From Haliclona indistincta (taxonomy: Eukaryota > Porifera > Demospongiae > Haplosclerida > Chalinidae), in assembly GCA_964017065.1 (NCBI GenBank), contig OZ024785.1:806001-870000 (forward strand): a stretch of DNA of 64,000 nucleotides, given 5' to 3'. The notes under the pieces are model-generated. The model had not been told where the DNA came from. It saw only the letters and a program-made list of their open reading frames with translations, and searched no databases. Below, piece by piece: positions 46,600 through 56,299 of the stretch. The position numbers and the translations under genes are program-made. The first letter of the stretch is position 1; the number at the start of each line of letters is the position of its first letter.

Positions 46600-46905
46600 T
46601 GGAAATCACGTGATCTCACTCTTTGCTGAGTCTAAGCAGCGCCCGTGCAGCTCATCTCTATCTTCGCGAATCACAAAATGGCAAGTACCTGCTACAAGAT
46701 TCCAGCAGAACTGGAGGGATTGAAGAGAAAAAGCTTCAGCAGCTATGCAAACACAACGGTATCAAGGCCGAGAGGTATTCTTGTAACGCGGGAAATTTAA
46801 ATATAATTTTAGAACACAGAGATGATCGCTGCTCTCAGACTAGAAAGGACAAGACAGCAGCAGCAGCAGCAGCAAGAAGAGTGTAAAGAAGAGGTTTTGA
46901 ACAAA
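46600..46905 (+). other. Possible first exon with E2F-like motif
   Basis: The plus strand is open from 46,623 to 46,886. A start codon at about 46,678 in another frame (MASTCYKIPAELEGLKRKSF) runs to a GTATTC donor near 46,774. GCGGGAAA occurs at 46,788-46,795, as upstream of the kinesins. Which frame is used, if any, is unclear. A CAG run encodes Ala near 46,858. Confidence 0.25.
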
Positions 46906-47339
46906 ACATATACTGTGGGCCCCCGTCGCCTGGGGCTTCCAGAGGCCAGCTGACCAGTGCTCAGGACTATTTGTGTGTTATAGACTTAGTTTTGTTTTGT
47001 GTGTTATAGACTTAGTTTTGTTTTGTGTGCTATAGACTTAGTTTTGTTTAATTCCCTATAAATTCAGCTGTGCTGAATCAAAATTAATTTTGACCTTGAC
47101 AACTGCAGTTAGCTCTTGTTAGTATTGAGGGTGTGATTGATCTGTAGATCATATTATGTTAGGACACAGGAGCCAACCCTCTTAATGCAACCCAGCTGAC
47201 TATACATGTATACTATAATCTCACAGTTTAGTTCAGTGCATATTGTAGCTATGAATCGCAGTGAATAACTGTTTAGCATACAGGTTTCACAGATTTTACT
47301 CTTAGTTGGTGTGTTGTGTAGCTATATTGTAGAAGATGT

Positions 47340-47715
47340 CGGAGATCCTCTCTCACCCTCATTCCTACATGTCCCTGTTCAGTCGGGCTCTGATCCAGTG
47401 CTAAGAGACATAAAGAGGGTGTAACGAGTGACTGCCTTCACTCACGCGGTGGATTTTCTCAGAGAAGGTGGTTACAAGTGCATGTATTCATGTTGTTGAG
47501 TGTATTCAGAAGTGTTTATTATGGCAGTGATAGAGTGCCTGGTGTAGTCATTGCTACTGATGTCATCTGTAGGTTCCCAACTGAAACTGCACATGATGAG
47601 GTGGGTCAATGCTGCTCGGCTCATCTCCTCACCCTAGCTGCTGATGGTTTAGGAAGCCACTCTTCAGCTATTCAAAGATTACAAGTTCCTTCATTGTTCA
47701 AAGAAAATTAAAAAG
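47340..47715 (+). pseudogene. CDKAL1-like: CDKAL1-like methylthiotransferase fragment
   Basis: The plus strand reads FLHVPVQSGSDPVLRDIKR, then V-stop, then VTAFTHAVDFLRE. After a gap of about 75 bp come VPGVVIATDVICRFPTET and, in shifting frame, LFKDYKF and PSLF. This is the radical-SAM core segment of CDKAL1, the tRNA t6A methylthiotransferase (family pattern HVPVQSGSD...KRE, GFPGET, YKFPSLF). An in-frame TAA, frame shifts and absence of the CX3CX2C and TRAM parts mark it as a fragment. Its 3' side is joined to the downstream flank of the kinesin stalk. Confidence 0.7.
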
Positions 47716-50472
47716 ATGGTAGGGGTAGAGATGGACACTTAGTGGAAACTCCTCGCAAAGACACCATTGAAGCAAAGATTGTCTTCCTCCTCATATTTCA
47801 GTAGCTACAGGTCCAGCTGTACTGATGTAGTGTTGTTAGGTGCAGTATACTGTTAGCAATACTGATACACATCACTACTTCAACTATTACTCATCTTTGT
47901 ATCATAACAACAATACTAGTTTCACTACTATGGATATCTGGTCATGACTCTTACTTGACACACACCACCAGCTATCACTGCCCGCTCCCGTCATGCAGCA
48001 TGCAACATTTGCCCCATATTTCAAGAGATAGAAGTTGAATTATAATAAGTCAGGTTGGTTTTGATCATAAAATTAATAATAATGTTGAAGTTACTGTTAA
48101 AAATCATTGATTATTTACACACAAAATTGTCACTGAGTTGATGATTTGTTAATATAAATTCTACAAAGCTGAGGCTTAGGAATAGTCACACACCTGTAGT
48201 ATCACTGTCATTTTGAACTGGTGCTGGTTCAGATGGTTCGTCAAGCATCAGTCTAGGAACAACCAGAGGTCCCAGTGGAGAGGGAGGAAGAAGTGGAGAG
48301 GGAAGAAGTGGAGAGCTGTTCATCTTTATTAATTCAGCATGCTGCTCTAATGTAGCCAATCTAAGCTGCAGACTTTCAACCTCTGTATCTCTTCGCATAG
48401 CATTGAGCCCCTGGAGTAGAGACACAAGTAATGCATGCAAGAATAACATCATGAATATACCTGGTCAATGGTCATAGTTATTAAGTGCTCAAGGAGGTAT
48501 TTTGCTTCACGTGTAGAGCATGTTTGTATAATGGCAGTCGTTTCAAGAGTATCACTTTCAAGCTACAGAAAGATATAGAACAGCAAGTGAGAGGGCAGTG
48601 CAACCAACTGATAGAGCATGAGCACTTGCCTTCGGCACATGTAAATAGAGCACAAGCCAGAGGTGAGTTTTCTATTTGTCATCATGACATATATGACCCA
48701 AGTGCAATTATACACCGTAGGACACGAGACGCGGTGCTAACTGGTACTTAAAGTATGATATCATACATTCAAAGACATCGCCAGTGCTCTAAATGCCATA
48801 GAGCGCACTCGTCATTTCATAGAGCACTGGGGGCGGGGCCATGGGCAGCAACTGTTCGCGTAGCGATCGACTCTGGGCTACTTTCTGCAAGGTCACACTT
48901 TAAACCCAGTATATATAGTAGTGTTCATGTAATGAGTTGTTGCAGCTGTACCTCGACCCAATTGTCCATCTCACGCTCCATAGTATGTCGTCGGGAGATG
49001 ATCTCTCTCACCTAAAGACAGCCAACATTAGTCTCTCTATGTTCTACCACTCACTGTCTTTTGCATGTCACTCTATTTGTTCTGGGCTCCCATCGATGAC
49101 AACTGACATGATTTCCTTTTCTTTTTAGCAGGATCATTGCCCTGATTGGCTGGCTCACTTTGATGTCTCAGCTACACAACACAACACATGTACTTTGAAC
49201 TGTGTGTCTTGAATTAGTTCGCCATCAGTAATGTTTTGAGAACATGTATGTACTAGCTATGGTACTCACTTCATCAGAACATGCATGTACTAGCTATGCT
49301 GCTCACTTCATCTTGTTTACTTCTCAAAATGACCTCTTTCTTCCGAACATCAGCTTGTAATGACTTAATGACGTGATATCTTTCTTAAGATTCTCTTTCC
49401 TCAGCTTAGACAACTCTCTGGAGAAGGTTATTATTCTAGTGAACAGGCCTGATATAGTCATACCTCTCCTTCTTTGCATCAATTTTCTTTCTGATCACCA
49501 TTTCCATTTCAAGCTCTTCCAACTCGATCTTCATCTGTCTCAGCTCTCTCTCTTCTTGTTCCTAGGAAGAACCCAGGTAAGTGCAAGCAAAATTAAACAG
49601 TTGCCCAATTTCAATTTACAATGTTCTCTTCCAGTGGCCTAATTTCCCTCCTAATACACCTCAGCCGTCGGTCGTATATGGACTTGATCTTCCTTACCTC
49701 AGATGGTCTAGTCTCATCTAGAGACACATGACACAATAAATCACGAACACACTAGCACTGAATGACACAACTACATACCTAACTCTCTGTCTCTCTCTGA
49801 CTCCGTGGCCTTGATCTGCTGTAGTAGCACTGCCATCTTCTTGCTGTATTCTCTTATAAATTGCTGCTTGATGTTGATCTCTGCAAGAGGAAAGGAGAAG
49901 ATAGAAAGAGACGACCACTAGTAGAGCTGCACCTGATGTTAGCTCAGCAATACTAGCGGCTATGGAGGCAGTGTCATCTTTCTCCTCCTCTTCCTCATCA
50001 GTTGTACTAATCTCATCCTTGTCCTCCTCCTGTAAAACACACACTCACACACCTCTGTGAGTGTCTAGTTGACTCACCTCATTGATCTCAGTGTCTGTAT
50101 CAACTGGTGAACTGGTGTGAGTAGACTTTGCTGCTAGAGATGAGGAAGATGGATAGGAAGTTGAGGAGGTGAGTGGTGGGCGTTGGTGAGTGATCTGTGA
50201 GGTACTGAGACCAACCTCTTCTGCATGGAGACAGCAACAACTCATAATCCTACCCATGGCATCCACTCACCTTGGCCTGTGGAATTATGGCTCATGTCGT
50301 GAACATCTTTCTGATTCTGGTAACGTGCCAGTGTCTCCGACTGAGCATCCACTAGCTGTTGCATTTCCTTCAGACGCAACCTCAACCTATTGATACACAG
50401 TAATACTAAGAGGCATCACATAATGCTACACAAGAAAATGGTTTTAGGAAAAGGGTGCACAACTGTATTATC

Positions 50473-50768
50473 ACAAGTAATAAAAACATTTTAACCAAAA
50501 TGGAAGAGATTTAGGGTCAGTGGTACATTTATCGAAAAAGTATGGAAACAAGAGTTTGAAATGAAAAGAATTGTAACAATAGCAGTGTAATGCTACCTCC
50601 CTATTAAATTAACCACAACTATCGAAAGCAGTTAATTTAGGGAGGTAGCATTACACTGCTATTGTTACAATTCTTTTCATTTCAAACTCTTGTTTCCATA
50701 CTTTTTCGATAAATGTACCACTGACCCTAAATCTCTTCCATTTTGGTTAAAATGTTTTTATTACTTGT
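50473..50768. repeat. Long hairpin with ~139-bp arms
   Basis: Left arm 50,473-50,612 and right arm 50,631-50,768 are reverse complements apart from a few bases near the tip; the loop is only 18 bp. The arms contain GGAGGTAGCATTACACTGC and AATGGAAGAGATTTAGGG. It lies in an intron of the kinesin stalk copy and is absent from block A. Confidence 0.9.
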
Positions 50769-50789
50769 TTCTTTTCTTTTTTTATTAAT

Positions 50790-51795
50790 GACTTAGTTGG
50801 CACTTATGCTAATACAGTGTATAAAGAGAACTAAGTGCCGGGCAGCTCCGCAATGCACTCAATCGACTCTCAGTCTGCAGTCTGCACGCACTGCATGCAA
50901 CACGTACCATGCAACATTAGCTAAGCTTAAGCTAGCATTCTTACAAGCCTGAACCGACAAATCCGGTGTAACAGTGACGATTTGCTCGTTGTCTGCTGTG
51001 AACACTGCTAGTGGCAGCAGCACTCGCGTTCCAAGCCATGATGCAATTTGTACTAAGGTGCGCTTGTATTAGAATAATTACATACACGGGCGTGCGCGAG
51101 TAGGCGTAACCTAGTAACGGAGTTCAAAAGAATGATGGAATGGAGTCTGATTATGGACCAAAAATCGCTGTTTTCTTGAAACTACTCGCTTCTGCTAGTG
51201 TTTTAGGCTTAAATAGATATCAGGTGCACTGCTCCCAACGACTAGTGTAGTTTCTGTGTAGGTTTTGTCTTGAATAGCTCACTAGCCACGGCGCTAGGCT
51301 CTCTGAAGAAGAATAAGAAGAAGAAGAAGAAGAAAGAAGATGAACAAACGGGTGACCACGTGAACTCTGGTTTACCACCTTAGACTTGGTCTCTTTTGCT
51401 TCTGAAGGTCTCTTTGTAATCGCACAAATCGTGCAAAGAGCTTCAGAACGTTAGATTAGCTTGAAACGCCCGTACGGCGAAGATATGGCAGTGCCGTAGT
51501 CGTGCCTCCAGGCGAGACGCCATCTTTTCATGCCCATAGCACCTGGCCTTATAGTCTTTCTTAGTAGACTCATTGTAAGCGCTTACCTCTTAGGATAGCC
51601 CCTAGGTAGTTAAAATACCCCTGATATCGTCAACAGCCAAGATATACGTGAATTATTGCGTTTAGCCCAAGTGTAGCCGCCATCTTGAATTCCGCCCAAC
51701 CCTAAATATGCCATGACTACCGCATGGCATAATACTACTAACTCCTCTATGCTGTGATGTGTGGAAGGGGCTATCAAGCTAGGCTAGCATCTCAC
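50790..51795. other. Long intron of the kinesin stalk with TE-like sequence
   Basis: No coding signal. It holds a GAA-rich tract at about 51,307-51,340 and CGCCATCTTTTC at about 51,518. This is the reverse of the TTC-rich, AAGATGGCG sequence at 39,520-39,730, suggesting a shared small repeat family. Confidence 0.4.
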
Positions 51796-52370
51796 TTGTC
51801 ATTGTCAGCTCTGAGCATAGTGACCTCTGAGGAGAGATCATGGGGTACCACACTGCCCGAGGCACTGACCACTGGTCTCCCTGATCTGGACTCCTGTAGC
51901 TCTAGTTTAAGCTCCTGTACCTGAGTCAGCAAAGCAGCTAACTGGGTACTGCTCTTGTTATAGTTCATAACAACCTACATTGGTTTGCATTGTTTTACAT
52001 ACTGCACACTGGTAATGAATACAGCAATAGTAATATTATTTTATTATAACATTGTTATACATTTGTACAAAGCATATTATTATAATACCCTGTAATAATT
52101 ATAATAGAATAATACTATTATCTATGCTAGAACAGAGCAATACTATTTTAAATGCTCGCAACAAACTCAGTATCCGAACCGTGAACTGCTTGATATTATT
52201 CGTTAAAAGTAGCTAGAGCGTGTTTGCCCAATTAAGTCTTAGAGCTACACAGCGCACTGCACGAGATGCTACTGACACCCTCACCTCACCTTCTGTGGAG
52301 CTGGACTGGACTTAGCGCACACGGGTTTGTTATGATGATTCATGCATCATGTGGCAAATCACATGATAAC

Positions 52371-52378
52371 GCGGGAAA
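52371..52378 (-). promoter_or_regulatory. E2F-like site upstream of kinesin copy B
   Basis: GCGGGAAA, identical to the block A site at 5,219-5,226, within a conserved upstream segment (CACACGGGTTT, CACATGATAA). E2F control is inferred from the consensus. Confidence 0.4.
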
Positions 52379-52399
52379 TTTTAAAACGGCGATCTAACG

Positions 52400-52800
52400 T
52401 GTACGTGTGTACTCTTGGTACTGCCAAGGGAACCTGGTTTAACGGCTTTCTAGCCTCAGCGTCACGCCTAAGCTCATGCTATGATGTCAACTGGTCGACA
52501 CATGTGTATGGTCTCTCTAGAAAGTGCAAACGACAAATCGGAATGATTCATAGAGGACTACCCCTGAGACCAAAGCTAACATCAGTGAGGTGTTAGCTAC
52601 ATTGGATTACTGTGGTGCAGTGTGAGACCCTCATCAGTCCACTCTTGTTAATAAACTAGAATCTGTTCTATGTTTGCTGACACAGTGATCACTAAGGTCT
52701 GGTCCTCTTCATATCCTCTCTAAATGCAACTGGATCCCTTTCTCACGAACTCAGTAGCTCAAAATAAGTCATTTCCCATTGGAAGTCTTCTATAGTATAG
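52400..52800 (+). mobile_element. LINE 3'-end fragment, copy B
   Basis: Reads NWSTHVYGLSRKCKRQIGMI and then, after frame changes, DPHQSTLVNKLESV. It corresponds to 5,265-5,720 and is broken by stops and indels of its own. Confidence 0.65.
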
Positions 52801-52910
52801 CTTCTATAGTATAGCTTCTATAGTATAGCTTCTATAGTATAGCTTCTATAGTATAGCTTCTATAGTATAGCTTCTATAGTATAGCTTCTATAGTATAGCT
52901 TCTATAGTAA
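52788..52910. repeat. 14-bp minisatellite, about 9 copies
   Basis: CTTCTATAGTATAG repeated in tandem. Block A has no array at the matching place (about 5,670-5,690), so it arose after the duplication. Confidence 0.95.
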
Positions 52911-54189
52911 TCCTGTCTCTACTTTTAAATGTCTTCGTTTTGATCATGTCTGCTCCACTTGTCTGTTTAGTTTTATTAGCTCCTAGAATTCCCCAAATGC
53001 ATTCTTCATTCTGTCCATTAAGTAAGTGCTCTTATGAACACCAAGCTGTATGATTCATCAGACTCGGATTCAAGTGAGACGGAGCAGCTAGCCATAGTTG
53101 AGACTTGTAACTAGCGTCTTAATAGTTGATTCTTACATCACAGCTGCATACGAATCTTTGAATGGTATTCAGTAAGTTCATCTTGTAGAGTCATACACTA
53201 TAATTCTTATAATAATTATTATTACATTCTGTGTTGCACATTCACTTCATATTTCATAAAACATTCTCATACTTCATCAAATCAAACATAGTTTACTACA
53301 TTATACTGTGTATAGTGAATGATGTGATGAATTGATGAATAACACTGAGCTCTGTTATTGCCTGAAGTAGCACAACAGAACTTGCCGACACACTAGTGAA
53401 CTGACAGCTTCTCTATACTAAAAAAAGAATCATTCATTAATAATATTCCGTACAAGTATAATGGATTACAACAAGGGGCATGATGGAATGATCATGCTGA
53501 ATAAATATAATGAGAAAGAAGCTATGATACAGGTACACGCCCACAATGAATTCCGTAGATAGCAAAAGAAACCACAGATTTTTGAAAATATACAGGTATT
53601 AGAAATGCCCGGGATTATGAGAAATGATGAGTTTTGGTTATGTTTCCCATGAAACAAGTAGCTAACAGAACATAGCTCATGTACGTGTGTCAAAGCTCTT
53701 ACACATGTTATTGGTGTGAACCACACTGCCAGCGGCACCTAGTTCAGACATGATTATAACGCCCATTTTTACTGAATAACATTAAATTGGGTCAGCAACG
53801 ATCATGATACAAGATACTGCACGAGCTAATCACATCGCTGCATTGTTGGTGTCTAGAGCCATTTTAGCAACGCGATTTTTTCAATACTCGTATCAACCAA
53901 AACTGTAACGTTTTGGTGAAAATGGGGGTAACATTGATTTTGGAAGAAAGAGTGAGTACACCTCAATCTTTAGAAGACTAGCTAGCTCCAAATAGAGCAC
54001 ATGTAACATGTGTGTAGAGTATGCCACATTGCTCCACAAACTGTACTAGACACTAACTAAAGTGTTAAGAGACTGAGAAGATAGACAAACAGAATAATCA
54101 AACACACTCTAAAATACATCAGAAGCTATATAAGGTAGCAGAGGCACTAATGCAACTCATCATACTTATTACTAACTCACACATCATAA
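52911..54189. other. Non-coding stretch matching block A 5,700-6,770
   Basis: No supported gene. Highly similar to block A, with a block B-only insertion of about 150 bp around 53,820-53,990. Confidence 0.45.
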
Positions 54190-54199
54190 CTAGTGACTT

Positions 54200-55004
54200 A
54201 CTGTGAGTGAGTATTGATCACCATAGCAACGTACCAGCACTGCTGTGAGTGATAGTAGAGAGACGATCGAGACTAGTCCTGAAGGAAGGAGGGAAGAGAG
54301 TGAGATACTATACCACATGTAGTTGAGACATACCAATTTAAAGATACCAAATTTATTAGAGCGTGGGTCAATAAACGAGAGCATGTGTATGGTTCATATA
54401 TTGTACAGTGATACCATTATAATGTGTCCATATCTCAGGAGGTCAATACTAGTATGTAAGACTGGCTGAACATTCTGTACCAAGAGGCAAATAATATAGT
54501 AGCTAGACAGTGGTAAGGTAAGATAAAAATGAGGGCAAGGGAACAGCAGGAGGCCTAGGAAGAGAAAGGATTATTTTTCTGTTCGTACCTGATCCAAGGG
54601 AGTTAGCGGTAGGAGATGGAGGCAAATTAGCACTCTCTGAATAAAGAAAAAATTAATAATAGACGACGGCAGATGAGACAAGCAAGAAAACAACAACAGT
54701 ACAGCTTGTTCCGTGTGATCACTTACTGTGTTTTGCTCTGACGGACAGCGAGGCTGCAGTTGAGTTTCCTTTGCCCTTGCTAACAGGACTGGGTGGATTT
54801 CTCCGTAAAGGCATCAACACTGAAGAGGAGCAAGCAAGACAAAGAGTGAATGGAAGAGGAAGAAATACACGAGCAGTGGATGAAGGTCTCATTTACCATA
54901 GATTCTGATATGTATTTTAGAGAATATTTTGATCTTTTCTTCTCAGAATCAGTGCCTCTTAGTCTAGTAGAATGTGTCCAGGATCCTGTGGTTATACTCA
55001 ACAT
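54200..55004 (-). CDS. Exons of a predicted single-pass membrane protein, copy B (fragment)
   Basis: Counterparts of block A 6,830-7,608: about 54,900-55,004 (HSTRLRGTDSEKKRSKYSLK), about 54,725-54,820, about 54,590-54,645 and about 54,220-54,290 (GLVSIVSLLSLTAVLVRCYG). The exons keep open frames in both copies, supporting real coding. They may be the C-terminus of the RhoGEF gene upstream or a separate gene. Confidence 0.4.
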
Positions 55005-55009
55005 GAATC

Positions 55010-56220
55010 ATTCCTGTTTGTAAAATAGAGAAGAATTAGAAATAGACAAATTAACACACACTAAAATTAGATTTAAGAGAATAGAGAGATTTAATTTGGA
55101 GAATGAACCGATGAGATCTAGATCATAAGGAGAAGAGGGTGGACGGTAGAAAGTGGTTATGGAGAAGGAGCGATGGTGTGAGAGAGGAACAAAACTCGAG
55201 ATTAGTATTGGGGGATTGAATAGGTGTAACACGTAAAGAAGATTTAACATAGACAAGAATACCACCTCCATGACGAGAGCGGTCAAGACGAAAAATAGAG
55301 TAGTTAGGGATATTGATTTCATCATTAGAGATTTCAGGGACTAACCAAGATTCAACTGATAACATCAGGATCATAGATATGACATAAACTGTAGAGTTTG
55401 CTAAAGATAGGAACATACTACGGGCATTAAAATATAGAGGGTGGGTGAAGCAGAGGAGGTGGGGCAAGAGAGGGAGGGGGAAGCAGAGGAGGTGGGGCAA
55501 GAGGTGGAACGAAAGGAGGTTTTGGGGAAGGCGGCGTTTGGATAAAAAGAGGGAGTGGAAAGGAAGAATGGGTTTAGAGGAAGATTTAGTCAGCTGAGGG
55601 GACACAGGCAAAGAAGGACAGGAAGAAGAAAATGGGGGGATATTAGAGATAGTAGGGAAGGCTCATGCTTAGATGGAGAAATTGGGAAGGAAGAGGACAA
55701 GGAAGGGAGGTAAGCTGGGAAGACAAAATAGAGTTCAGATTCAATGGAACAGATCTTAGATTTAAGAGCAACAACTGAAGATTCAATACAGTGAGGGCAG
55801 ACAAAAGGGAAACTGGAAGCAACAGACTCAGAGATGCTAACAGCACTTACAATGGCTCCAACAGCTGTAGGCTTCACAGGAGGTCATAAGACTGGACTCT
55901 TTGGAGGAGTCACACACCCACTTCACTATGTCAGCAGAGGAGGGTCCAGGGTTGGATTCAATGTCACCGCAAAGTAGGAGGAGGTAGAAGAGAGAAAGCA
56001 AGGGCGTCCTCGTAAGGCAAGAATGGCAATGACGGTGGACCAGCTGCAAGCGGTAGTGGGAGAGAGCCAGAGGAGGGAGCCTAAAATGAACACAAGAAAG
56101 AGAAGGACACTCACACGGAGGAAAAAGGACAGAAATGGTGGAAAATCTGAGAGATAACAATGAGGATAGCCAGTAGGAGAAGAAACGTACGGAGCAAGTA
56201 TTTAGTACCTTCCATATTTA
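55010..56220 (-). mobile_element. LINE with 2A-like ORF1 and endonuclease, copy B
   Basis: Minus-strand order: 2A-bearing ORF start (56,160 down), Ser/Pro-rich linker, then endonuclease domain 55,440-55,120 with NARSMFLSLANS, VESWLVPEISNDEINIPNY, FRLDRSRHGGGILVYVKSSL and SITTFYRPPSSPYDLDLI. It ends near 55,010 without reverse transcriptase. Being 3'-truncated while keeping the 5' end is unusual for a LINE, which normally loses its 5' side. Unlike block A it has no DNA transposon inside. Confidence 0.75.
55837..56160 (-). CDS. LINE ORF1 N-terminus with 2A-like recoding motif, copy B
   Basis: Starts MLSLRFSTISVLFPPCE, hydrophobic LLSLFYLLLLC, then GDIESNPGP (55,942-55,965) and SSADIVKWVC. The 2A core is identical in both copies although flanking residues differ, consistent with it having been functional before duplication. 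Skipping would separate a hydrophobic N-terminal peptide from the downstream protein. Confidence 0.75.
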   Translation of the reverse strand: MLSLRFSTISVLFPPCECPSLSCVHFRLPPLALSHYRLQLVHRHCHSCLTRTPLLSLFYLLLLCGDIESNPGPSSADIVKWVCDSSKESSLMTSCEAYSCWSHCKCC

Positions 56221-56299
56221 GTGACATGATCGAGTCAAACAGGAAATGTGCAGTAAATATCAGGACATGCCTCACTGAGACAGACAGACCTACAGTAGA

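Larger units (their letters stand above)
48194..51948 (-). pseudogene. KIF21-like: KIF21-like kinesin stalk without motor or WD40 domain
   Basis: Exons: 51,796-51,948 (LTQVQELKLELQESRSGRPV), 50,271-50,386 (LRLRLKEMQQLVDAQSETLA), 50,078-50,220, 49,932-50,029 (acidic DEEEEEKDDTASIAASIAEL), 49,779-49,880 (EINIKQQFIREYSKKM), 49,620-49,717 (VRKIKSIYDRRLRCIRREI), 49,464-49,561 (RQMKIELEELEMEMVIRKKI), 49,307-49,417 (ELSKLRKENLKKDITSL), 48,952-49,011 (VREIISRRHTMEREMDNW), 48,461-48,562 (TREAKYLLEHLITMTIDQ) and 48,194-48,410 (GLNAMRRDTEVESLQLRLAT). The series follows the KIF21 neck, coiled-coil, acidic and regulatory coil order. Exon 49,307-49,417 carries a frame shift (+2 or -1) near 49,368, after which the KIF21-like frame resumes. 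Directly upstream comes promoter-type sequence shared with the block A motor copy, so this copy is headless. Either a decaying gene or a motor-less product. Confidence 0.8.
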
